Positions 1 to 12,021 of a stretch of DNA of 64,000 bases are shown here, in pieces (the first letter of the stretch is position 1; each line of letters opens with the position of its first letter). The stretch is taken from assembly GCF_037975245.1 (NCBI RefSeq), contig NC_092572.1:29557989-29621988 (forward strand), in the 5' to 3' direction. Source of the DNA: Apostichopus japonicus. Lineage: Eukaryota > Echinodermata > Holothuroidea > Aspidochirotida > Stichopodidae. Position numbers and translations under genes: made by a program. A model generated the notes under the pieces. It was not told the DNA's origin, did no database searches, and saw nothing but the letters and a program-made list of their open reading frames with translations.

Positions 1-1261
1 AAGTTTAATAGGGTAGGCCAGTGGTATTGTTTGAGAGAGTGGGTAAAATAGGATTTAAAGGGGAAAATAGGAATTATAGCCAGCGGTGTGGCCAGGATTC
101 TGCTAACGGAGGGGGGGGGGTTATCCCTCACGGGCCCAAAATTGGTTTTGTGGGCCCTACTTTTTTCAGCTCGAAAAGGTATGAGCTTCTGCACCATTGG
201 TGCTCTAGTATAAGGTATGTTCTTGCTGCAGTTAGATTAAAGAGACTGAAATGTTACAATAGTGAATGCAGTAACCTATAAAGATATTTGACAGCATACG
301 ACCAAGCCCTCAAGATTTCGTGCCATGTTTTGTGAAAGAGCTTAACAAATTAGAATGCGTCAAGTAAATTCTGACTGTGCGCCTTTTGCCAACAATTTGA
401 AATGTTTACAGCTGACACACATGTTAGCAACTTGTACACAAGAAGGATACAACCGGCACAATGTTGGTTCATAAGTCATCTTTTGGAGATTACATACAAT
501 ACATTAATTACTAAGCACAAATTTTCACAGCTTCAACCATTCTCTTGTGCATAGATTCTAGTTTTGGGTCCAGCTCAGTTTCCCTGAGTGTGTAAAGTTG
601 AAGTGAGTGTACAAACTTAAAGGCAATCACGTAAATATGAGTTTTGGGGGGGGGGGGGGGTTCTATATGATTAGATTTCTTTACCTCAAGAAGTGTTTAT
701 GGTGATCAAAAAGTTCCAATAAATAATTGATATTAGCATGTTCATTGGATCCTTTGTTCCCTCAGAGACTTAATTAGTTGGAAATGCACAATGCAAATGA
801 TTGACCGGGCACGTCTCTTCTCACCGCCTTGTCGAATTGTTGAAATGCGCCTAGAACAAGGACATTGCAAACATTTTGAATAAAATTACAGAAGCATTGC
901 CATTCCTTCCAGTAATATGCAAGGGCTACATGGTGCAACGTGCAACTAGAACATCTTTTGTGTATAAATTGAGTGTGCTACACACTCCGGTTGGGTGGTG
1001 ACTCACAACTTGTCACCATTTTTGTTTTATTTCATTATGTTCTCGATCTTCTCATTCTGGACGTGTGCAAATGAGTTGGGAGAATCTTTATTGATTATAT
1101 TCATTGCATATGAGAGACATCTAGCCAGTGACAACCATTACAGTGGATCTAGTAACCGTAGTTGCCTTATTGGGGGAAATTCACAAACTCCTTTGAGTGA
1201 CTCCACTCTTGGAATTTAGTGACTTATGACCCGCATGCTAACTCTGCCATTCTGTATCATG

Positions 1262-1262
<1 letters not shown>
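1..1262. other. No gene recognised
   Basis: This stretch has only short open frames with no recognisable domain, homopolymer G runs near 110-120 and 645-660, and AT-rich sequence typical of introns or intergenic DNA. It lies upstream of the Death exon and may be an intron of that gene, but no splice-flanked coding exon was identified. Confidence 0.5.
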
Positions 1263-1264
<2 letters not shown>

Positions 1265-1353
<89 letters not shown>

Positions 1354-1370
1354 ATATGTATATGTATATA

Positions 1371-1402
<32 letters not shown>
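1265..1402. repeat. Compound TA/TG microsatellite
   Basis: A near-uninterrupted TA tract is broken in the middle by TGTG and TATG variants and then resumes. It explains the tyrosine/isoleucine-only open frames here on both strands, which are not genes. The tract lies about 190 bp upstream of the Death exon acceptor. Confidence 0.95.
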
Positions 1403-1405
<3 letters not shown>

Positions 1406-1589
1406 CAGGTGTCAGTTAGAGTACAGTTTGTAAATGAACAATAATTGGAACACGATGGATTCATATTACTTGACTCTGTAATCAATTCATCAAACGTAAT
1501 TAAATACTTTAGACAGGGGACTTGATAGAGAACTGATATAGTTTTACTCGTGTAACACTCAATATTCATGTACTCTAATCATTTTACAG

Positions 1590-1827
1590 GATCTCTCCGG
1601 GAATATTCCAAAAGAATGGAAACGTGTAGGTAGAAATCTTGGACTAAAGGACAAGAAGCTTTGTATAATTGAGACAGATTATAACAAACAGGGACACGAG
1701 GAAACTGTTTATCAGATGTTGTTGACTTGGAAACACAGCAATGGCAGTAAAGCCACATACAGAGTACTGGGAGAGGCTTTAATAGCAGCTGGCCGAAGAG
1801 ACCAGCAAGAGATGCTGTACAAGCGGG
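1590..1827 (+). CDS. Death-domain exon (partial gene)
   Basis: This is one exon encoding about 79 residues of a Death-fold domain. Seen: an acceptor (TTTTACAG) just before 1590, an open frame starting in phase 0 with DLSGNIPKEWKRVGRNLGL, the helix 3-4 stretch ending YQMLLTWKH, the NGSKATYRVLGEAL segment and the closing AAGRRDQQEM, then a donor GGGGTAAAT that leaves the exon in phase 1. The pattern (WKRVGRNLGL, ML.TW, AT...L..AL) is that of the Death superfamily in ankyrin, UNC5 and innate immune adaptors or NLRs, which form homotypic complexes in the cytoplasm. If the donor is not used, translation stops at TAA two codons later, so this could also be a terminal exon. Upstream exons lie outside the window or were not found. 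The domain call is strong; which gene it belongs to is unknown. Confidence 0.82.
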
Positions 1828-2618
1828 GTAAATAATTAATGTACTAATATAAATACCTCAAAGGACTTTAGAAATTAAATATATAACTGATTCATACATG
1901 AAACTACTTTCTGCATTTTTCCTCATTTGTCTGTGTAGAGTATTCTGTATCATTTCATATGCACATAAAGCAGTTTAAAATTGTTTATATTGATAAAGAA
2001 TATCTTGTTGCCTCTTACATATAGAACACTTTATTTCATTAAATATTTGTTTTACACATCTCACCTGTTCAGCTGGTATCAAACAAGAAAGCTAATGAGA
2101 GGCTAGAAACAGGCGGGAGTTCATACTGAGGTAAAGGCGTCCAATATACAACCAATCCGTTCTGCTTGTCGGACGGAAGAGATCTCACAACTGCTCATTT
2201 CATGGATCAACAAATACGGTAGTGAGACAACTTGTAATGTTCATTACAACAATTGACATATTATTGTGGAAAAAAATATGTGTTAAGTCAAGGTGAGTAC
2301 ATTTGAAACATTGTAACTGTGATAACTCATATTTGAAATGTTTAAAATGGGAGCTGAGAGTACCTAACTTGAATGGATGTGAAAAATAATAGTAACAAAC
2401 CTAAAACTCTCTTAAAGCAATGATCACATTGTACAGTTGCATATCAACTTTCATTTTTTTTTTAGTTATTTGTAAATATCAGCTTTTAGACTGATATCAT
2501 AACATATCAATGGTAGACTTTCATTTGTAATGAGCTACCATCATCGTTACAGCTATATATATGCATATCAGTTTTCGCGTCGTTACGTTTACAAAATTTA
2601 TATCATTGATCATTTCAG

Positions 2619-2737
2619 AGTCAGTAGGTATGACTGGATCAGAGATCTCTGTTGGACTTGGAAAGCAATATTCAAACAAGGTACAAAAGATTCCTGCATT
2701 TTCACTGTTGGATCTATTCCGGTCTCATTACTCATAA
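2619..2737 (+). CDS. Possible terminal exon following the Death exon
   Basis: An acceptor (ATTTCAG before 2619) opens a frame in the phase left by the Death exon. The 38-39 residues begin SVGMTGSEISVGLGKQYS, include SLLDLFRSHYS and end at TAA 2735-2737. Seen: acceptor, phase match and clean stop. Inferred: that it is spliced to the Death exon 790 bp upstream. The tail has no domain I recognise. A second candidate donor (AAGGTACAA, about 2681) lies inside it, so it may instead be an internal exon, or a chance frame. Confidence 0.33.
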
Positions 2738-2739
2738 AC

Positions 2740-4007
2740 GGGATTGTTTGGTCTTCTACCGCAAGTTACAAGACCTTCTCAAATCACCTTGTCATAATAT
2801 GTTAGTTAAATATTAACAGTCAGATTTCGAACATGGGATTCGCCATTAGTATAATTTTAGTAGATCTTACCAAATAGCATTACAAAGTTATATTGATGCA
2901 ACTGCTTATTAATAAGTTTTTTTGTTCTTTATAGATGCTTACATGATATCATTAACTGTATCACCGTGGGATGTTTCTTTCTATTGCGATGTGTATATAA
3001 CAGCTGTATCCAAGCACTTACGAAAGCTTGGTGATTTTCATATGTTATGCCAGGTATGCATTGTGCATGTTTTACACTGCTTTTGAGACATTGTTTCTTC
3101 TTACCCAAATCTGCGACAGCTAAGTCAGTAGAGCTAAGTTTAAGCGATTCGCCAAGAAGTGCAAAGTTACATATATTCAGTGTCTTTCCAAATAATATCG
3201 ACTGATGTACCATTCAAGAAGGAATGTGATTACAGGTTCTTGACCTAATTGATGTAACCATGGAGGTAATACAGATTGACCTCCATGATGTAGCAAAGCC
3301 ATTTTACACTTTTAGCCATTATCTATTACCAATGTCCTGTTTAACTTTCTTTTGGGTTCATGTGTCAAAATTAGTACGGATATCAAACATTTATTTGCCT
3401 CTTTTTCATTATTTGATTTATTTGTTAAATCTAATTGTGGAATGACTGAATGTAATCGAATTTGGTGGCAATAGCTTTACTATGAAACCTTTGTCAAATG
3501 CAAATACTGTCAAGCTGTGGTAATTGACCAACAGGATCATTGTTAATAGTTATGAGAAAGTTGTAGTATTACCTGATGAATTAAACTGTCCCTAAATATA
3601 TTTCAATGTGATTAAATGTTGCTAAAAGTACGAGATTTAAAAAAAAAAAAAACGATCTCGATGATCACCAGATACGAAATAAATCAAACCGATAGGCGAA
3701 TCTTTAAATGACCAATTACAAGAAACATTATATATGACGTCAGTTAGACGTTCTCATTTCTCATAATTCAATTTGGTTTTCTATACAGTGAAGAATAGAA
3801 GATGATGTTGACTTGAACTCCAGAAGTTTCAGACAGTATTTGAATTTGCCTTATCTACACCAGAAACGGCCATCAATGGATAAGTGAACAGACAAGATAT
3901 GTAACCATTGAAAGTATGCTAGATGAGAAGCAGCGGTATAGTAATTAATTGTAGCAGAGACACAGCAGGCATCACCCAGCTGTCTAACACCAATACATCT
4001 ATGGCTA
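2740..4007. other. No gene recognised
   Basis: AT-rich sequence with short frames on both strands and no domain. A poly-A run near 3640 is flanked by CGAGAT and ATCTCG, giving a small hairpin. This looks like intron or intergenic DNA. Confidence 0.5.
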
Positions 4008-4486
4008 AGAATGAATCCAAGGGCATGGTTGGTATTGAGTTGTGGGGACACTGAGATCTTTGGTATAACATCTATGACTATAGAGCATTACTGTGACTAC
4101 CACCTAATGTTTGGACCAGTTGTGGGGACATTGAGATCAGTGGTGGAGAAGCATCTAAGACTATAGATCACCACTGTGACTACCACTTAATGTTTGGACT
4201 AGTTGTTTAGAATGAATCCAAGGGTATGGTGGGTATTGATTGAGTTGTGGGGACACTGAGATCATTGGTGGAACATCTATGACTATGGAGCACTCTTGTG
4301 ACTACCACCTAATGTTTTGATCAGTTTAGAGACACACATCATTGAAGGAGCATCTATGACTATAGAGCACTACCATGACTACCACCTAATGTTTGGACCA
4401 GTTGTGGGGACACTGAGATCATTGGCATAGCATCTATGACAAAAGAGCACTACAGTGATGACCACCTAATGTAGCCAAGATGTTCA
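4008..4486. repeat. Minisatellite, about 80-85 bp unit, five degenerate copies
   Basis: The phrase GACTACCACCTAATGTTT recurs near 4095, 4178, 4299, 4378 and (variant) 4459, each preceded by GACACTGAGATCATTGG and CATCTATGACTATAGAGCA variants. Between the second and third copies a short segment (AATCCAAGGGTATGG) repeats the sequence that precedes the array, so part of the flank was duplicated with it. Confidence 0.85.
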
Positions 4487-5185
4487 AGATTTCATGTAGT
4501 GCCATATATATATCAAACTATAGTTTCACATCGAGAGAAGTGTTAATTACTCTATGCATTTATTGATTGAAAACATAGTTCTCTAGCATTAAGCATTATC
4601 TAATATTATAAACTAGAGGGCAATCCACAGAGTAATACATCTCATTGCAAAATCACTTAAATGAATTATTGCTTATAGTGTACATTTCAGTTTTTCTACT
4701 TTTTTTGTGAAGGTGTCAAGTCTGTTCAACATTTGTCCTTGTATTTAAAGCAAAAAGTCACTTGTTTGCTTTAATTGACCTCTCACCTATCTTAAGTCCC
4801 TAGCAGGGGCACCTCCTGACCACATTTGAATAAATCATCTTACATGAAAGGCCAAATGATCAACCACACCTTACGAATACGTCTGCAAACACTTGATCTA
4901 CCAAATCATAGGAATATGGGCGGGAACACACACTAGGTTGCATCATCATTAAGTGTATTAAGAAATCTTGTTGTGAAACACATGTGCAGGCTGTTAGGTG
5001 AGTGCACTGGAATCACCTGTTTGTGTCTAAGAAGTACAGAAGTCAGCAATCTAACATACTGTTGACAAATTATTTGATTATATACCCAAAGATTTGCTAT
5101 AGTGCCTTGGCAATTGATACACAGACATTTGACTATTATCTCAGAGTTCCTTCTACGTATAATGTAATAGTCCTTAACATATTCA

Positions 5186-5520
5186 TACCTGTGTAGGTTG
5201 CAAGTCAATTCAATGGTTCCCCTTGGAATTAAGGCAAGCAGTCCCTTCCTATGTTGACCTTTCAGCCTGACTGTTCATGTTTGTTATCATAGTAACCACA
5301 TATTTTGATATTACTTGACATACCTATTATACCTGTGAAGGTTGCAAGTCAATTAAATACTTCGCCTTTGTAGTTATGTAGAAAAAGTAACTTTTTTAGT
5401 CATATGACCTTTAATGTTGACCTCTGACCTTAGTTACCATTTTAGTCGCATTTTTATAGTACTTGACGTATTCATTACACCTGTGATAGACAATGTAATA
5501 CTTTGCCTTGTAGTTATAAC
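5186..5520. repeat. Degenerate tandem repeat, about 145 bp
   Basis: AGGTTGCAAGTCAATT after CCTGTGTA/CCTGTGAA occurs near 5188 and 5331, with a third weaker copy near 5479, each followed by ATACTTxGCCTTGTAGTTAT-like text. The units are diverged, and the open frames across them carry no domain. Confidence 0.55.
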
Positions 5521-6389
5521 AAACCCAATACATATGAATAGTTTGCATCCTTCTGTGCTCCTTGTCATAACCAGACAAACACTATGCAGCATTGAGTGTG
5601 GTGTTAAATGCCCATAGTGTCAGATCATCAGCTGCAGCATATATTTCCTTATGATATGATCTTGTCATCTGAAGTAAATTGACAGTATTTCTCAGTTTTT
5701 CATTTGCATAGTAACTTTTCTTTGGAGAGTGGCTTGTTTGTTAAACTCTTTCAGTCCCACATCCAAAATGTCTAAATCGCACTTCGCAGTGAACGTTGTT
5801 TCATCTGGGAGCATGCTGTCAGTAACTGTTTTAAATGGTCCTGCAAAATTACCTTCATTTGGTATAAAGGGACCTCCGTATTCAGACAATGTTCTCTTTG
5901 ATGGTACATAGTGTTTTGACATGACAATAGCTGTAGCAGTCAAGGTAAAGAACATACATGTTGATGCTTACAGAACTTCCATATTTTAGTTAGTACTTTA
6001 CAATGAAGTTATAGCATTCACCTCTTTGCACAAATACGTATTTTCTATAGTTTCTAAGGTTTCATATTTAAGGCTATAGACCAGTTTTGGCAGCAGTAAT
6101 TGGAAGATTCAAGTATAGGTGAATTGTTCACAGTTAAAGAATTTATCTTTACAGAATGAAAAGCTCTAGTAATAGTTTTGAAACAGTGCCAACAAACATT
6201 TGGGGAATCTGCATTGAACGTCATGAAACAAAGCATTCTCGAAAACACTGAGAAAGATTTTATGAAAAATACTGAGAGGGGAAGGATTGAGGAGGAGGGA
6301 GTCATTTTATGTATGCCACCTCACAGGGAGAACAGGGATGAGGAGGGAGGGCCCCTTAATGAGGAGGCTGGTTTGGCCCGTCAATGTTT

Positions 6390-6900
6390 TTGGTTATGAT
6401 GGCGAAGGCTCAATAACCTTTGTAATCTAGCTTGCTCAACGGCGTGTGTTTGTGTGAATGTGACGGTCAGCTTGTAGACACGATACTTTAACAAAAACAA
6501 GTTGAATCAACTTTAAACTTGATAGGTAGATACCACATGATGTGTAGATGAAAAGGTGGTTCCCATTTTATGAATATTAATGAGTGGGTGGACCTTAACA
6601 TAAAATTCTAAAAAAATCAATATCTCTTCAAACGTATGTCCGATTGATTTCATACTTGGAATGGCGATGTCAGTAGATGATAGGTACATGATCATATAAT
6701 CAATACATTTCATTATTATGCATGAATTATTGTTTGTGGTTCCCATCCTATGAATATAAATGAATTGGTGGACAGGGCTTATCAAAATTCTTGATCTATC
6801 AATATCTCTTCAACAGTATGTCTGATTTAGTTCATACTTGGTATGGTGATGTAACTACATAGTAAATATATAACGCAGAGGGAAAATGTCAATAACATAT
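6390..6900. repeat. Dispersed-repeat copy plus 180-bp tandem duplication
   Basis: The start (ATGATGG, CCTTTGTAAT, TGTGTGT, then GTGACGGTCAGCTTGTAGACACGATA) matches the opening of repeat copies near 36.8, 48.6 and 61.6 kb. It runs into two ~180-bp tandem units, each with GGTTCCCAT..TATGAATAT..AATGA and ATATCTCTTCAA, beginning near 6557 and 6737. No coding function is seen. Confidence 0.6.
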
Positions 6901-9320
6901 TATAAACACATTATTGCATCAACCACAAGTTAAATCAATGCCATACTTAGTAGATAGAGCCCATGATTGAAATTGGTAAAGATCATAGGAGGTCAACAGG
7001 TGTCAAAGTCTGAAAACCTTTTAATGGTCATAATTCCAAAGCTGAAGCTTCAGTAAATCCGTCAGTTCTCCAATGCTAAACTTTTCTTTTGGTCAAATTC
7101 AGTTCAATTAAGTTTTGTGATGGGCTCTATAAGTCTTTAACAGAACATAGAGTCATCCAGGATAGTTCAAGAAAAGTTTATATGTGGTATTGCTTTAAGC
7201 ACACTCAAGTGGCCGTATCCGCTTTTACCAGCTGGGCTTCAAGACGTCAACAGGCCATCTCAAATGGTGGTTAAATTGGCACAACGAGTCAACAGGTTTT
7301 CTCTATTGGTCTCAACATTGGCGATTTCTGTTGTGATTTATATCAGATGATTTGTAGGTTGTCAAGATATTCCACAGTGCAGTTAAATAGTGTTATACAG
7401 AGCTCTCAGTCTATAATAACAAATCATTTCTAGGGATCTGGAAGCTCAAAATTGGTTACGGAAATGTTCTTTTATTCATACAATCTAATGGTTTCATATA
7501 GGAATTGGAATAAAAGTATACTGTAAAATCCTTACCGGTTAATTAAATGGTTGAGTACCGTTAAGGAGTGATACATATAAAGAGCTGAAAATCTCTGATC
7601 TTTTCTGGTTCTTACTTAACTCATGGGAAAATGTAAGTCACTTGCTCTACATTATTCAAATAGTTATGCAAAAGATATGACAAGGAATCACAAAGCCTTA
7701 CTTATTGAACCAGGCTCCTAGGTTATACTACGTCACTAAATAAACTTTGTCACCATAATAAATGATCCCTGATAACTTTCTTTATATGTGTCGCATTGAT
7801 CAATAGACATTCCTGTACATGTTTGGTGTGCACAAGTTCATGGATATTAGCATGTATCGATTACCACACTATAAATATCTTTAGGCAGCGTAACCCGTAT
7901 TCGTTTTCTGGTTTAATGTGATAGGTATTTTGGTAACTCAAACAGAATTACAAGGTAACTTTCCGAAACAACCACTCGTTCACTGTAGTGTTTCTTTTTA
8001 TTTGTTCTCAATAAGATGTTAAATTAAAGAAAGGTTCTTGTGGAATTGGTTCTTATGGACTTGATTTAAAAAACTCTGTTGATACTTGCACTGGTTGAAA
8101 GCAACTGCATTTAGCCACACATACCTCCATAGCAGGGCCTTAGATAGAGTGAGTGGGGTTGACACCCCCATTCACTCATAGATTCGCAAAATTCTGCACC
8201 AGACGGCAAAATGAAAGAAAAAGAAAGAATAAAGAAAAGAAGTGAGAGGCAGTGGCGTATCTAATGGGGTGGGTGGTCCTCCTGGGTACCTGTTAGGGGG
8301 TTGCGATGCCACAACCCCCCAATTAATAAATGAAAACTAAGATAAAATAATAAATTCATATAGATGGGGATGCTAGTGGAGGCCAGTTATAGAGAAAAGG
8401 TGAACATTTTCCCTATTTGTGTAAATCATCGTGGTTGTTTATGTCGATATAAATTTTCTACTAAAAACGAAATTGTGAACAAACAATAGGAAAATTTAGC
8501 AAACATTTACTTTAGAATGAGAGTTCCTAACAAGTTATCAGGTGAACGCTTTGCCAAAGATAGAACCATTTTGCATCTAAGCCACCTTGCATAACAATTT
8601 CTCAAAGTGGGTATCCACTTCCCTTAGATACCTGCCCCAGGTCAGCATCCCCTGCACGGTGTGATAAAGGAAGGATCCGAACTGGGTGCCAACTATTATA
8701 GGTATGTCACTGGAGAGAGAGAGAATGGGGGGTGGAAGACTAAAGGAAAAAGGGAAGTGCAGGGAGGAAAGAAGGTTGGAATGTCTATGTAAACTGCAGA
8801 CAACTGCCTGTATTTCCTTTACAAACGTATATGTCATAGTACAATGTAACCCCCATTTTAGCTCAAAGAGACCGTCAATCTCAGCATTTCTGTGGGAGGG
8901 CCTAAACCTAACAATGGGTCCTTCAGGCTCAAGTGGACCCCTCTCACTTGACTAAACCCTGTTGGACTCTCACACTCTTTAGCAACACTTCCTATCCGTG
9001 TTTTCTTCCTTTTCGGGGGCAAGAGATGACACCACCACCCCCCCCCCCCTCATATATAATGCCAAGGCGACGCCCCTTCTCCATTTAACTACTTGCGAAT
9101 ACTGCAGAAAGTACCAACGTAAACATTGAAACATATTCCTTTTGACTCCTAAAGTCTATAATTTATTTTCTATTAAGGTTTTATGGAAACTATGTGCAGG
9201 GTCGGTGTGCCGACATTAGGTACACTCGGTAATCTTAAAAGGGCAGCTACAGGTAGCCCGCAAAATCATATAGACAGTTGTACAGAACTTCAGTGAACTT
9301 TGTAATCGCTGTTGGAATTT
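6901..9320. other. No gene recognised
   Basis: Short frames only. A segment near 8240-8330 (AGTGGCGTATCTAATGGGG, then CCACAACCCCCC) resembles the end of a small DNA transposon, and a poly-C run lies at about 9040-9050. No splice-flanked exon with a recognisable domain was found on either strand. Confidence 0.45.
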
Positions 9321-10826
9321 TATATCCCTAAATCCTTTTCTTGACCAAAACATCTGTATCTGGGCTCTTGATGACGATATTGGAAGTCATTTTCGCAGCA
9401 TATTCACAGTGAAGCAACATTCTTGTGTCCGCTTCTTCGTGCGTGCATCTCAAATCTGGGACAGGTGTGACAGTGTTACTCTGAGTTTTGTAGCAAATCT
9501 CACCATCGGTTGCAAATAATGTTACACCATGAAGGACTGATGAAATTATCACAAAATTTATTGAAAACATCATCAATTCTTGTGGTTTGACTAACAATTT
9601 TTTGTGACTGCTCACCGAACACCTAACATACTTTCTGTAGCAGGAAAAATGGCACCTTACTTCAATTGCAACTGGATCTCTGTCTCGAAGATGGAGAAGA
9701 ATCCTTTCATCCAGCTAGGAAGCATCTGCCTCTAAAAGTTTTCCTGCTGTTAGGGTTTCACATCGGATCAGTCGTTCTTTCCCTCTCTTAAGAGATACAG
9801 GATTCACCTTGTACTGTTGGATTTTACAGATGATACACTCCTCTGGTAGAACATTCTGTGACCTAGACCTTGTATCAGATGAGGAAGAAGCCAACTTTGA
9901 TGATCGGAGAAGTTGTTTTTCCAGAGGTTCATCAATTTCTGTTTGGTGATCTTCTTCAATAGAGGTATCTTGATCTGAAATCAAATTCAAAAAATGTAAA
10001 ACAATTAAAATCCCTCAGGATACCTCCACTATCTGAAAGTGACATACAGTTGTATTGTTGGGTTGATATGTTTTTTGTGTATGACATTCCTATGTTGAGT
10101 TGGAACACTTCCTTCTCAGAGATGTCTGTGAGTGACAACTTTTCTCACATTTTATGTGGGGCCCAACAGACACTGACTATTCGTTGCACAGAAAATTATT
10201 TTTGTCTTATAAATGACACATAGCACAGTGAAGCCTCACTCAATTTAGAAAACATACAACTGATCTTTATCAATTTCAAATTATGCCTTCCTGCTAACAG
10301 ATTAAAGCTAAAATGATGATTGAACATCCATTTTTGTTGATAGTCATAACAAACTAGCCTCATTTTAAAATTCATAAATGATAACAAGATGTCTAATGGT
10401 CTTATCTTCCTTCATTTCACCTAATGTTTTCAAAATTCATATCAAACTGCACTGCAGGTTTTCTAACAATTCTTCAATTCCCAATTTTATATGTAGTCAG
10501 GTAAACTCATTTAACAAAATCATGCCTTAGAGGCAACTACCTTCAAGACAGGATATCTAAATACCAGGATCAAGCATAAAAAGAACATTTGGGAATAAAA
10601 CAATAAAAGGCCCTTTTTGCTCACACTGAATCTTCCAGAAATCTGCAGTACATATTTACCACATATTCACATACCAATGTAAATTCAAGCAGTTACATTG
10701 TATGCAAGGGAAATGAGCTTTTAAAGTTCCAACAAGTGAAAGTGTTATGGGTATGATTAGCGGTGCCCTACCCAAAATTTTGTTGTTTGTTTTGGCGTTC
10801 AATAGCGTGTATAGTGGGCGGAGCCC

Positions 10827-10901
10827 CAGCGATTGAATAACATGTGCCTTAACGTTATAACAACTATAAACCAAACTGTTTTTCCTCTCTCCGTCCTACA
10901 G
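10827..10901 (+). repeat. Duplicated splice-acceptor-like segment, copy 1
   Basis: About 75 bp starting GATTGAATAACATGTGCC and ending in a pyrimidine tract (TTTTTCCTCTCTCCGTC) plus CTACAG. It is repeated with small changes at 11595-11666, about 770 bp away in the same orientation, inside the intron of the minus-strand pseudogene. Confidence 0.7.
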
Positions 10902-11594
10902 GTAAGATGTTGCTTAATTCCCTTTCATGTGAATATGAAAGTATTACTAGGTTGTTGATTAAGTATTTGTCGTTATTAAAAGTGTTTCATTATGATGGAT
11001 GGTCTAGATTTGCCATCGATACATGAGAGTTAATATTCGTTATAAACGAGACCGTCAGGTTTGCATGTAGGATATGTCTGTGTTATCATGGGCCTACATA
11101 TATATTCGTATTTCAATTGTTTGTCGTTAAAGTTCGATTAGGGGTACAAAATCATAATTTACACGAGTCATATCAGTACAAAAGTGATTTATTTCTTGAT
11201 GTTGTTAATAATAGTATATATCATATGTATCATGATGCCGTAGATGTGATATTTTAGGTAATTTCTCTGTACGTAATGCTGCTCAGTGACCTAGCGTTAT
11301 GAGTAGGCTACAGCGTGTACATTTGGTCGTTAGAACTGTCATGAGGGGTGACGTCATTGCGTACTAACAAGAGTAGGGGATTCCCCGACATGATCCAGAT
11401 AGAAATAAGTATTTACGGCCCGCCAGATTGATTGTATTGTTATGTATTGAATTATTAGAAAGATTGAGCAGGTTCAGTTTATTATTTTAAGCACTAGAAG
11501 TAGCCTTTATGCCAGGATGAAAATCCATTCAGATGCCTTAGCCAAATATGCGGTTAAGTTTAAATGTGAGACTGCATAGTTATTGTATTATATC

Positions 11595-11666
11595 AGTGAT
11601 TGAATAACATGTGCCTTAACCTTACAACTAAAACTAAACTGGTTTTTCCTCTCTCCGTCTCACAGT
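11595..11666 (+). repeat. Duplicated splice-acceptor-like segment, copy 2
   Basis: Second copy of the 75-bp segment, ending TTTTTCCTCTCTCCGTC then TCACAG. Both copies end as a textbook plus-strand 3' splice site, but the sequence after each copy differs and no plus-strand exon was recognised. Confidence 0.7.
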
Positions 11667-11778
11667 GGGATCGAGAGATCCTGGTCTTAACAAATTGATT
11701 TAAGAAGTGTTACATCACATCATTAAAACTATTTGTATGTGTTCATTGACATGTTTCTGTATTTCATTAACTGTTTAA

Positions 11779-12021
11779 AGGTAGTCTGTATTTGGCCCCA
11801 AATTATAGCATGCTATAATTACTAGAAGTGTTCAAAAAATTCTTCCCTGTAGGTCTTTACTTTCCAACTTGTTCTTAGACATACTACATGAGCACACAAA
11901 ATGACTGAATGTCCTGGTGAGGTCAATTTCCTCCAGGGTGGTAATAAAAAAAGGTAAAGAATTTTGACCAAAGGTTACCATATTTGAAAATGAGGCATAT
12001 TTGGGATCAATACAGCATACC
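11779..12021. mobile_element. MITE with ~25-bp terminal inverted repeats, TTAA target (copy 1)
   Basis: It starts AGGTAGTCTGTATTTGG and ends CAATACAGCATACC, an imperfect inverted repeat, and is flanked by TTAA at 11775-11778 and 12022-12025. A diverged copy with the same ends lies at 36482-36710. TTAA flanks are known for piggyBac- and Kolobok-type elements; no transposase is present. The element sits just inside the intron, 40 bp from exon 1 of the minus-strand pseudogene. Confidence 0.72.

Noticed and set aside
1219-1569. Long open frames rich in Ile/Tyr and Thr/Tyr
   Set aside because: They are translations of the TA/TG microsatellite on both strands.
5692-5955. 87-residue minus-strand frame
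   Set aside because: The opposite strand is open over most of the same stretch, and no splice sites or family were recognised.
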